This document shows positions 29,228-38,300 of a stretch of 42,571 bases of DNA, in pieces. The stretch's first letter is position 1. Every line of letters starts with the position of its first letter. The notes under the pieces were generated by a model that searched no databases, was not told where the DNA came from, and saw nothing but the letters and a program-made list of their open reading frames with translations. The translations under genes and the position numbers were made by a program. Source of the stretch: a virus; IMG/VR virus record IMGVR_UViG_3300030085_002899, positions 23,969 through 66,539 of that record. One strand, given 5' to 3'.

Positions 29228-30241
29228 ATGAGTGAAAGTAATAGTTTAATCGACCAAGTTACCTCTGAGCAAGAAGGTAACTCTTTTGATGCATCAGCAT
29301 TTATTAGTTCTGATGTAGCAAATAACTTGGAAAGTATTGAAGAAGACAGTAATCAACAGGTTGAAACGCAAGCGCAAGCAGAAGATACCGACCAACAAGA
29401 AGCAACAGCGTCAGGAGAAGTTAATGAAGATGGAGAAAGCGATAATGAGAATTTCAGCTGGGATAGCATCGAAGTTAACGAAGAACCTAAAGAAGATACA
29501 GTTGCCGAACAACCCAAAGAAGAAGACTGGGATGAAGTAGAGTCAACTACAGATACTTTTAATTGGAATGAAGTTGGAACTGAGTTAGGAGTGGAAGCTA
29601 AGACTAAAGAAGAGTTTGTTCAGCAAGTAAAAAATCTAATTGAAAATCCTGTAAAGGACAATGAAAAGATTGCTAACATACAAGAGTATATCAAAAGAAG
29701 TGATGAAGAGTTAGTTATCGCAGATATGCAAGCTTCTAAGTTCGATAATGAATATATAGAAGACACTGTAAATAAACTTAAGGAGTCTGGATTATTAAAG
29801 CGTGAAGCTTTACAGATTAGAACTCAATTACAAAAGTTTGTACAGAAAGAGCGTGAAAACATTAGACAAGCTCAGTTAACTGCTGAACGAGATGAAATCG
29901 CTGCTCAACAAAAAGCAAAAAAAGAATTACAAAGCCACATAAAAAGTAAAAATGAATTTTTTGGTGGTAAAATTAATTCTGATGAAAAACGAAAATTATA
30001 CAATTATATAACGAAAGGAGATTTTTCTAAAGAAATATTTGATACTCATGCCAATGTTGCGGAGGCTGCTTTTCTTTGGAAGAATAAGGACAAAATTTTT
30101 AAAATGATTCGTACGCAAGGCGTTGAACAAGGTAAATCTAAAATCCTTAACAATATTACTTCTCCTAGTAAAAACTCTAGAAGTCAAAATAGTTTTACTC
30201 CAAAGAGTGAAGGCTTTGACCCAAAAGGTTTTTTAAAATAA
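29228..30241 (+). CDS. Scaffolding-like capsid assembly protein
   Basis: 337 aa. The first ~115 residues are very acidic and disordered-looking (Glu/Asp/Gln-rich, with EDWDEVES and NFSWDSIEVNEE). Residues ~120-250 are helical (LRKEALQIRTQLQKFVQKER-type coiled coil). The C-terminal ~40 are basic (SPSKNSRSQNSFTPKSEGF), as expected for the coat-binding end of scaffolding proteins. Position between portal and capsid genes is diagnostic. Confidence 0.8.
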   Translation: MSESNSLIDQVTSEQEGNSFDASAFISSDVANNLESIEEDSNQQVETQAQAEDTDQQEATASGEVNEDGESDNENFSWDSIEVNEEPKEDTVAEQPKEEDWDEVESTTDTFNWNEVGTELGVEAKTKEEFVQQVKNLIENPVKDNEKIANIQEYIKRSDEELVIADMQASKFDNEYIEDTVNKLKESGLLKREALQIRTQLQKFVQKERENIRQAQLTAERDEIAAQQKAKKELQSHIKSKNEFFGGKINSDEKRKLYNYITKGDFSKEIFDTHANVAEAAFLWKNKDKIFKMIRTQGVEQGKSKILNNITSPSKNSRSQNSFTPKSEGFDPKGFLK

Positions 30242-30283
30242 TTGATAATTATATTTATTAATTTATTTAAAATACTTTAAAAA

Positions 30284-31726
30284 ATGAAGGTATATAGTGC
30301 TAAGTACGACCCGTCGTACAACACAGCTGACAACTCGCTTGTCGCAAACATGCTAAAGTACCCTGAGATTGCGAAGAAAATTATCGAATTATATCCTCGC
30401 TACTCAATGACGTACTTACTAGAACGATTAGGTTTCGGAGCTAGTGAAAAAATTATTGGAGCTAACGCTTTCGAATGGAAAGTAATGTCTCGTTACAAAA
30501 AACCTGCTGTCTTAGATGTAGCTGATGCTACTGACCGTAGTGCAGGCGATGTTGTAACTTACAAGATTGCTTCTGCTGAAGCTGCAGGTGAATACTGCCA
30601 TTTAGCAGTAAATGATGTTGTTCGTTTTGATACTACAGGTACAACTGGTATTGTAACTGCAGTAGGAACACAAAATACAGGAGCTGATGGTCAAACTGAT
30701 GTTACTGTAAGATTATTACAAGCATTTACAGCTGACTTAACTACATCTACTAGATTAGGTGTAATTGGTTCTGCGTTTGGTCAAGGTTCTCTTGGTGATG
30801 AAGTAGGTGAAATGTACGCTTACCCAGAAACTCACCGCAATCACTTAACTCTTTCTCGTAGAAAGTGTAAGATTAACGGTATTGATTTACACGATGTTAC
30901 TTGGGTAGAGCACAATGGTCACAGACTATGGTACTTTACTAAAGAGCAACAAATGACTGACCAGTTCATGTATGAGCTTGAATTGAATCGTTGGTTTGGT
31001 AAGTCTTCTGTATCAGGAGATATTACATACCCAGGTCAAGAAGGTAGTGCTACTACAGGTTTCCCAGTTATGGGTGATGGTATCATTGCACAAATTGATT
31101 CAGGTAATGTATTTAACTACACTGCTGGTGCGTTAACTGATGATATTTTATTAGATGCTATGGCTTCTCTTTCATTGAACACATTATCTCCAACAGGAAA
31201 CGAATTTGTTTGTTTCACTGGTATGGCTGGTATGGTTCAATTCCAAAAAGCTATGAAAGCTTTTGTTGGTAATGGTGTAGCTAATGCAGGTTCTGCTGGT
31301 TCTATGATGGTTGACAAAGCTGGACAAGATGTTGCAGTAGGTGTAAACTTTACTACTTACCACGTATTAGGTAACAAGTTAACTGTAGTTCACAACCCTT
31401 GTTTTGATGACCCTAATATTGCGGCATTAACTTCAGGTGTAGGTAATTTCGACTCTGCTGAATTATCTGCATTGATGGTATTTATGGACATGTCAGTTCA
31501 AGATGGAGTTGCTAACGTTGAGCTTATCGCTAAAGGTGCTGAAGGATACAACAGAAACTACGTTAAGAAATACGTTCCTGGTATGATTAACCCTAACGAC
31601 CCATCTTCATTGATGGCTGCTAATGGTAATGATACTTTCGAATGTCACATTCTTTCTGAGTCTGGTGTTATTATTCGTAACCCATTATCTTGCGGTATTT
31701 TAAAGCCAACTGGTCTTAACATATAA
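30284..31726 (+). CDS. Major capsid protein
   Basis: 480 aa, directly after scaffold. Begins MKVYSAKYDPSYNTADNSLV and contains strand/loop segments typical of the HK97-like coat of crAss-type phages (FEWKVMSRYKKPAVLDVADA, HRNHLTLSRRKCKINGIDLH). No N-terminal delta domain is obvious. Codon use is biased (more C-ending and CGT codons than neighbours), as expected for the most abundant virion protein. It shares the transcript with the decoration protein and ends at the terminator at 32227. Confidence 0.9.
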   Translation: MKVYSAKYDPSYNTADNSLVANMLKYPEIAKKIIELYPRYSMTYLLERLGFGASEKIIGANAFEWKVMSRYKKPAVLDVADATDRSAGDVVTYKIASAEAAGEYCHLAVNDVVRFDTTGTTGIVTAVGTQNTGADGQTDVTVRLLQAFTADLTTSTRLGVIGSAFGQGSLGDEVGEMYAYPETHRNHLTLSRRKCKINGIDLHDVTWVEHNGHRLWYFTKEQQMTDQFMYELELNRWFGKSSVSGDITYPGQEGSATTGFPVMGDGIIAQIDSGNVFNYTAGALTDDILLDAMASLSLNTLSPTGNEFVCFTGMAGMVQFQKAMKAFVGNGVANAGSAGSMMVDKAGQDVAVGVNFTTYHVLGNKLTVVHNPCFDDPNIAALTSGVGNFDSAELSALMVFMDMSVQDGVANVELIAKGAEGYNRNYVKKYVPGMINPNDPSSLMAANGNDTFECHILSESGVIIRNPLSCGILKPTGLNI

Positions 31727-31745
31727 TTTATAAAACTTAGAAAAA

Positions 31746-32207
31746 ATGGCTGAAGAAAAATACTTAGCGGAATATGAAAAAAGCGCAGCAGGTAACTACC
31801 TAAAGCGTTCAAGAGGTACATTAATTAATGTAATCTCACAAGGAGCTACTGATAAAACTCTTATTGAGGAAGAGTCAGGCTCAACTGTTTTAGTTACTAT
31901 GACTGGTAACTCAGATAAAACTGTAACTTTACCTGCTGCAAAAGCTGGACTTAACTTTAAATTTGTAGTTGCTGCATCTCCTTCTGGAAGTGGCGACTTA
32001 ATAATTTCATCTGCTGTTGCAGATACAATAGTTGGTCTTACAAACGCTGATGCTGCTGCAGATGGTGCTACTAACACTGCTGCAGACAGTGTTATTATTG
32101 AAGCTGCTGCTGTTGGTGGAGAAGTAATTGAATTATTATGTGACGGTACTAGCTGGTATGCATTTGCACACCAATCTGCTGTTGACTCAATTACATTAGC
32201 TGGATAA
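31746..32207 (+). CDS. Capsid decoration / head-fibre-like protein
   Basis: 153 aa, 19 bases after the capsid gene. Beta-rich, Ala/Thr/Gly-rich: STVLVTMTGNSDKTVTLPAA, GLNFKFVVAASPSGSGDLII, VIELLCDGTSWYAFAHQS. This repeats-and-strands pattern is found in small head-decoration or fibre-base proteins of marine phages. An N-terminal KSAAGNYLKRSRG may anchor it to the coat. Followed by a strong terminator, consistent with high-level expression together with the coat. Confidence 0.75.
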   Translation: MAEEKYLAEYEKSAAGNYLKRSRGTLINVISQGATDKTLIEEESGSTVLVTMTGNSDKTVTLPAAKAGLNFKFVVAASPSGSGDLIISSAVADTIVGLTNADAAADGATNTAADSVIIEAAAVGGEVIELLCDGTSWYAFAHQSAVDSITLAG

Positions 32208-32226
32208 TTGATTATTCAATAATATT

Positions 32227-32254
32227 CATCCCCTCTTCGGAGGGGGTGTTTTTT
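32227..32254 (+). terminator. Strong intrinsic terminator after the capsid operon
   Basis: CATCCCCTC-TTCG-GAGGGGGTG, a 9-bp stem with a TTCG loop and one G-U pair, followed by six Ts. The next gene starts 25 bases later, so some read-through or a separate promoter is needed. Confidence 0.93.
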
Positions 32255-32278
32255 AACTTAACTCAAAAAGCAAGAAAA

Positions 32279-32941
32279 ATGGAGAACAAAAATTTAATTA
32301 TCTACAAACACAAAACTAAATCTAAACTACATAGATGTAGCTTTGGTAATTCTTACAAAGACAAATACGGTAAGCTAAAGAACTTAGTTGACGTAAATGG
32401 TTTAGAAAGAGGGTTTACAGCACGTAGCTCATCATTTGTTTTAAGAAAAGATATTGAAAATGATGTAATTTTAGATAATTGGTTATCTAAACATCCAGAC
32501 ATTTTAAATCAATGGACTCGTGAAGATGTTGTAGAGCAAGAAAAAATTGAAACAGAAAATACATTAAATGAAGCTCAGGCAATTATTGAAGCTGCAAAAA
32601 TGAATGTTAAATCTGTTTTAGATTTTGCTAAACTAAGCAAAATGAATATTAACTCTGATACTGAGGTTCTTAGAGCTAAGATTATAAAGATTGCACAAAA
32701 TGACCCAGCTAAGTTTATGGAGCTTCATTTTGACCCTGAAAAAGACTATAGAGTATTTATTATAGATGCACTAAAGTCAAAAAATCTTACTTATAAAAAT
32801 AGTACTTTTATGTACGGTAAGCAAGCTATTGGAACAAACGAAGAACAAGTAATTGTTTGGCTTAAAGAAAACAAAGACATCTTTGCTTTAATCAAGCATG
32901 AACTTAGAGGTGAAACTAAAACTAAAAAAGTTAAAGCATAA
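32279..32941 (+). CDS. Hypothetical virion-region protein
   Basis: 220 aa from ATG 32279; a GTG at 32246 lies inside the terminator and is ignored. N-terminal ~70 residues form a small basic beta-rich region (IIYKHKTKSKLHRCSFGNSY); the rest is helical (ENTLNEAQAIIEAAKMNVKS, DTEVLRAKIIKIAQNDPAKF). No family recognised. Position between decoration and connector genes suggests a capsid or neck accessory. Confidence 0.7.
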   Translation: MENKNLIIYKHKTKSKLHRCSFGNSYKDKYGKLKNLVDVNGLERGFTARSSSFVLRKDIENDVILDNWLSKHPDILNQWTREDVVEQEKIETENTLNEAQAIIEAAKMNVKSVLDFAKLSKMNINSDTEVLRAKIIKIAQNDPAKFMELHFDPEKDYRVFIIDALKSKNLTYKNSTFMYGKQAIGTNEEQVIVWLKENKDIFALIKHELRGETKTKKVKA

Positions 32942-32944
32942 TTT

Positions 32945-33583
32945 ATGCCACTAGCATTATCAGATGCAGCTTCAATGCAAGCAAGAATTCGTCAGATTGT
33001 AGACCGTGAAGACACGGCTTACTTTAGTGCTGACCAACTCAATGAATATATTGAAATGGCAGTTGATGAATTTTTACAACAATACTATACTATTTTTGAA
33101 GCAAATCAAGATGCAAGAGATAAGTTAGAGTCTTTAGTGAAAACAGAAAGTAAAAGTTTTGCTTCTAGTGCTTATGAGGTTGCAGTTTCTACTTTAGCAG
33201 ATAGTGGTGATGACACATTAATATTTTATAGATTGTTATCTGCAAGACTTACAGATTCACCTAACACATCTGTTAAAATTATTCAACTGTCTGATTATTC
33301 AGCTTACACTAACGACCCTTTTAATAAAGCTGATGATAATAACCCTGTTATATATCAAGAGGGTGGTAAACTGAAAGTTTTAGGTTTAAGTTCTACAACA
33401 AGTATAGATTTAACTTACTTACAATATACAAGTACGTTCAGTGATTTGGCTGGACATACTTATGAGGAATTATGTCAAATTGCTGCGAGAAAAATACTCC
33501 AAACGCTAGGAGACCCAAGATATAGTCTGATGCAAGCAGAGGTCTTGGAAAGAAATACGGCACTTGGAGGTCGCAGTAAATAA
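32945..33583 (+). CDS. Head-tail connector / adaptor-like protein
   Basis: 212 aa. Helical start (ASMQARIRQIVDREDTAYFS, ADQLNEYIEMAVDEFLQQYY) followed by a beta-rich middle (NPVIYQEGGKLKVLGLSSTT) and a helical end (ELCQIAARKILQTLGDPRYS). This helix-beta-helix plan with a C-terminal AARKIL helix fits connector proteins that bind under the portal (gp6/gp15-like). Not a sequence-certain match. A terminator follows at 33609. Confidence 0.65.
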   Translation: MPLALSDAASMQARIRQIVDREDTAYFSADQLNEYIEMAVDEFLQQYYTIFEANQDARDKLESLVKTESKSFASSAYEVAVSTLADSGDDTLIFYRLLSARLTDSPNTSVKIIQLSDYSAYTNDPFNKADDNNPVIYQEGGKLKVLGLSSTTSIDLTYLQYTSTFSDLAGHTYEELCQIAARKILQTLGDPRYSLMQAEVLERNTALGGRSK

Positions 33584-33608
33584 AGGTGCTTTTTGCTCCC
33601 TTGCTTCG

Positions 33609-33650
33609 GAAGAGTGGTTGTGGTGTTAACTGCGCCACTCTTCTTTTTTT
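33609..33650 (+). terminator. Intrinsic terminator after the connector-like gene
   Basis: GAAGAGTGG (33609-33617) pairs perfectly with CCACTCTTC (33635-33643) around a 17-nt loop, followed by seven Ts. The next gene starts 15 bases later. Confidence 0.88.
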
Positions 33651-33664
33651 AATAAAAATATGAT

Positions 33665-34315
33665 ATGGCAACATTAAACGAAATTGCGTACAACATTAAA
33701 AACATCGTAGAAGGCGGTGTAGGTTCTGATGATTCGAATTTGTCAACACGACAAATAAAACAAATGATACACGTAAAGCGTGCTGAATTATTGGTTAAGT
33801 ATACAGATAATGGTAGAAAAACATCGGATGTATGTTATCAAGTAGATATTGCTACACCATCAATGTCAGGATACGCATATAAAGAGTTTTTAGGCTTTAA
33901 TAACAATAGAGCTATAAGAAGTGTCAGCTTAAGAGAGTCGAGCAATATAGAAGCGTCTAGTGAGATTTTACCTTTAGTTCAAGACCAAGACAGAACATTT
34001 ATACAGTCTGCAAGATTTATGCGAAATGTTACTAAAAAATACGCAAGTCTTTTAGATGATAAAATATATGTATTTGATGGCGATTCTTTAGTTTCTAGTG
34101 GTACTTTAGAAATAAAAGGTATATATAGTAATCCAACAACAGTAAGTTCTTATGTGGATGACGATACAACTCAATATCCTTTTCCAAATGAATTGATTAG
34201 TGTATTGACTCAAGAAATAATTAGCAAAGAAATTGTTATGTTATATAATTTGTCTGCTAATACACCAAACAACCAGACAGATGAAAAAACTCAATCTAAG
34301 AACGTACAAAGATAA
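33665..34315 (+). CDS. Neck / ring-type structural protein
   Basis: 216 aa. Starts MATLNEIAYNIKNIVEGGVG, with STRQIKQMIHVKRAELLVKY; this NEIAYNI...RQI...HVKRAELL opening recurs in neck proteins of crAss-like and related podoviruses in my reading. A beta-rich middle and helical C-terminal end (ELISVLTQEIISKEIVMLYN) follow. It precedes two further small neck genes. Ring or neck assignment is from order and pattern, not a search. Confidence 0.65.
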   Translation: MATLNEIAYNIKNIVEGGVGSDDSNLSTRQIKQMIHVKRAELLVKYTDNGRKTSDVCYQVDIATPSMSGYAYKEFLGFNNNRAIRSVSLRESSNIEASSEILPLVQDQDRTFIQSARFMRNVTKKYASLLDDKIYVFDGDSLVSSGTLEIKGIYSNPTTVSSYVDDDTTQYPFPNELISVLTQEIISKEIVMLYNLSANTPNNQTDEKTQSKNVQR

Positions 34316-34703
34316 ATACAAGTTTATAAAAGACATATATAAACCTATTCGAAATGAACTAAGAATAAATGGAAAAAGGATTACATATTCTACTTACTTT
34401 AAAGTTATAACTTGTTTTTTAGAAAATATAATACATGAAGTAGCTGTAGAAAAAAATAAATTTGTATTACCATTTAGTTTAGGTAAAATGTATATAAAAA
34501 AAGAGGTACATAAAAGACCTTTTCATATACAAATAGATATACAAGAATCTGAAAAAAGAGGTGAGTTAGTAAAATACAAAGTGCCTATTGTGGATGATTT
34601 TTACAATAAATTAGTCTGGGAGCGACCAACAACTTATAAAAGGTATAAAATATTACCTTTAAATAAATTTAAAAAATTAATAAACAAAGTTAAAGAATAT
34701 TAA
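34281..34703 (+). CDS. crAss-like conserved small structural protein
   Basis: 140 aa from ATG 34281, overlapping the previous gene by 35 bases; an upstream ATG at 34233 is a different, longer choice and is less likely. The pattern YKFIKDIYKPIRNELRINGK, then ITCFLENIIHEVAVEKN, FVLPFSLGKMYIKKE, and a basic end (KRYKILPLNKFKKLINKVK) matches a small gene kept in the neck cluster of crAss-like phages. Function there is structural or assembly-related. Confidence 0.65.
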   Translation: MKKLNLRTYKDKYKFIKDIYKPIRNELRINGKRITYSTYFKVITCFLENIIHEVAVEKNKFVLPFSLGKMYIKKEVHKRPFHIQIDIQESEKRGELVKYKVPIVDDFYNKLVWERPTTYKRYKILPLNKFKKLINKVKEY

Positions 34704-34704
34704 T

Positions 34705-35334
34705 ATGCAGCCTAGAATAAGTGTAAAACAAGTAGTTCAAGCAGTTATTAGAAATTTAGGAGTTCAAGATGCAGCTTCTGAGTTTCATAATTTTGTTGAA
34801 TGGGCATTTGAAGCTGAAAAGAAAATTGGTTCTTTTAAAACATTTGTAGTTAAAGAAGTAAGTATTTCTGTTAGTAATAAACAAGCTGCTTTACCAAATG
34901 ATTTTATAGAATTAATTGATGTAAAAAATGCTAACAATCGTTTTTACGAAGCTGAGCAAAGACCTTTTCGAGAAAAGAATACTCACATGAATAGCTATAA
35001 TACATACTATTTAACTAATGGTTTTATAAGGTTTAGTGAGGTTACAGATACTTCTATAGACATTGCTTACACTGCATTAGACACAGATGATGAAGGTTAC
35101 CCAACAATAGAGGCTAATCACGAAGATGCTGTTTCTGCATATTTAATGTATAAATATAAAGCTAGAGATTATTATAATCAAAAACTACCTAAGTACATAC
35201 ATGACGATATGAAGCGTGAATGGTTTAGATTATGTGCTCAAGCAAGAGGTAATGACAACTTACCTAATAGAAACCAAATGAGAGCTATTTCTAAATACTG
35301 GAATAGTTTAGTACCACATGTACCAAGATACTAA
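34705..35334 (+). CDS. Ring / tail-connector protein
   Basis: 209 aa, one base after the previous stop. Features: helical start (SVKQVVQAVIRNLGVQDAAS), a beta strand set with QAALPNDFIELIDVKNANNR (the LPxDFxxLxxV pattern of neck and tail ring proteins), and a helical end (EDAVSAYLMYKYKARDYYNQ). The N.H.DAV.AYLxYKYKAR segment is typical of crAss-like ring proteins. It lies directly before the large tail gene. Confidence 0.7.
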   Translation: MQPRISVKQVVQAVIRNLGVQDAASEFHNFVEWAFEAEKKIGSFKTFVVKEVSISVSNKQAALPNDFIELIDVKNANNRFYEAEQRPFREKNTHMNSYNTYYLTNGFIRFSEVTDTSIDIAYTALDTDDEGYPTIEANHEDAVSAYLMYKYKARDYYNQKLPKYIHDDMKREWFRLCAQARGNDNLPNRNQMRAISKYWNSLVPHVPRY

Positions 35335-35337
35335 AAA

Positions 35338-38300
35338 ATGGCTAAAACAGTAAGACAACAACTAGCAGATTTAGCAGGAGGTAAAAAACCAAATGTATTT
35401 TATAAAGGTCTTAATACTGATACTGATGAGCACTTAATTGGTAATGACCAATTTACTGATGCAAAAAATGTACGTATAAATTCAAAAGACACTGACCTTG
35501 GTACATTACAAAATTTAAAATCTAATTTATTAGAATCTACAATAAGCACACCTGGATGGGTTTTTACCCCTACATCTGTAGCTAATCAACATTTTTGGGG
35601 TGCAACAGCACCTGGAGATAGTAGTGTAAATCTTAGTAAGTTAAGTTTTGCATTTGAACTAACAGGTGGTTCTTTTGTTCAATTTGCCTCAAATCCTAGT
35701 GATGATTATAGAATAGATGTAGGTCTTACATATGCAGATTTTATTTATGGTAGACCTTATTATGCTTCTTCTATAGCATATACAAACGATGATATAATTT
35801 TACACGTTTATGACTCATTAAAAAATAATGCAATTTTTAATGCAGTTATGACGGTAGCTTTAGGGCAGACAGGTACTGTTAAAGGTAGTAGTTTGAGTTT
35901 GTATTTCTTTCCTAAAAACACTGCTTTAGTACCAGACACGTCTAATTCAATTACTTTGTATAGAACTTTAGATGGAGCTACTACAAATACTACAGGTGGT
36001 ACAAATTTGTTTTCTTCAACATCTTATGGAGCTGATGGATTTGGTTTAAATATATTAGCATTAGAATCTTTTTCTGATTACATGGCAGCTATATGTTTTA
36101 ACTCTAACACAATACAAGCTGTTGTTAAAATATTCACAAATGACGAAGGCCGTATATCTAGCTTTGAACCTGTTGTAATTAGTAATTTTGGATTAACAAA
36201 TTATTATACAGCAATCACTACTCAAAAAGTTGAAGAAAATGAAAATTATAATCGGATATATTGGACTGATGGTGTAAACCCTATTAAGACTGTAAACCTT
36301 GAAGCAACAGGTGGTTTTTATAATGACTTTAGCGACCCAGATGATTTTAATTTATTTGCTAAGTCTTCTTTATCTCCTTTAGAGGTTGTAAGTGTTAAAG
36401 ATGGTGGTTCTATTAATTGCGGTAGCTGGTCGTATTGTTATAGACTAAAAACTGATGATGGTAAAACTACAGTTTTTTCTCCTATAACTAATCCAATACC
36501 ATTACCGAAAAGTAATAAAAATATTGAGTCGCATTTAGTAGAAGGTGGTTTACTTTCTGATAACTCAGGTAAGTCTGTTACATTAACTATAACAGGTATA
36601 GAAGAAGTATATACATCTGTAGAGTTAATAGGAATACATTACTTAGATGAGGTTGGTGGAGCTGCTTTTTATTTAATTAAAGAAGAAGGCGTATCAAGCT
36701 CTATATGTAATCTTACTCATAATGGTAATGAAAGTACTACACCTATTACAGCCGCATCAATATTAACTAAAAAAAATACATGGGATGTATGTCAAGATAT
36801 TGAAGTTAAAGACAATAGACTTTTTGCTGCTAACTTAAAAAATCTTACAGATGAAATTGTAAGTGATTATAATACTTTTAAAGTAAAATCATATAAACAC
36901 TCAGATTCAAGTGCTACATGGAGTCCTAGTTCAGGAACATATACAACTTATACAGATGACTTTGTAAATCCTGACCTTTATGAAGCAGAGCTTTATAAAT
37001 ATCCAAACACTGACACAACTCAATATAGATATGCATTAGGGCCTTCAGGTACATCACCTTTAGTGTTCGGAGCAAGCACACCTACATATCACACTGCCAA
37101 CACAGGTGTATATGTAAGTTTTAAGCTTAAAAAATTTACATTAAATCAATTCGAATATTGGCATAATTTTAAAGCTGATGTAGATGGTAGTGATGACTTT
37201 GAAACAGATGGTGTTTGTATACCTCCATTTGTAGGTGTTCATCCATATGGAGAAGACCAAAATTTCGATAACTATAAAAATCCTGTATTTGCTAATAAGT
37301 ATGTTGGTTATATGCGAGATGAAATATATCGTTTTGGTATACAATTTTATGACAAGGATGGTAATCAATCTTTTACATATCCTATTGGTGATGTAAGGTT
37401 TCCGTCTATAGAGAATGATTTAAGAATTATAGGTACTACAATAGACACGTATTCATTTGCTACTGCTCCAACTAATAAATACATTCTAAAAGATGAATTA
37501 GGTAATGGTTATATACTTTACCCTGAATTTAGAATTAAATTATCTTCAGATATTAGAAAGAAGATTTCTGGTTTTAACATAGTAAGAGCTGAAAGAAATG
37601 ATGTAGACAAACGTGTTGTTGCAGCTGGTATGTTAAATCAAACATTAATATACTCTAATGACTCAGAAAATAAAAGTCTTAAGAACAAAATAGGTTTAGA
37701 TAAGATACCTTTATTTACTCAAAATACAAGTTATAGTACAGGTGATTATGATTTTGGTGCTGCTGACCAAAGTTCAGTATATACTTTAGATACACCTGAA
37801 GTATTATTTAATTCTTTAAACTACATAAAGTCTGGTGAAGAAAAGTTAAAAATATGTAATAAATTTTTATGTAAAAGCTATACGACAGATGATAAACCTA
37901 TGGCTGGAAACCATATTAATGTTACTTCAAGTTCTGGTAGTGATGTAGATTGGATGACACATGAAGGTACTGCAAGTACTTTTTTTGCTGCTCCTATGGA
38001 AGTAAATCATACGACAGCACCAGATTTAACAGATAAAAAACAGAATTCTTTTTTTAGTTTATATTATTCAGATGATTCTGAAACCTCTCCTTTGCATACA
38101 ACAGCGATAGCAGATTCAGGTCATTATTCAAAAACTTTGCATTTTGGTAAAAATGTAGGTGCTGATGAGCTTGTACCATCTTCTTTATTAAGTGCTACAA
38201 AAGATTTTAAAAATAGAGCTGAAGTATATACAGATTCAAATGTATTAAATCATATTAATCTTGACGGTGGTTTTATAGAAAGTGCTGATTCAAGGTTAAT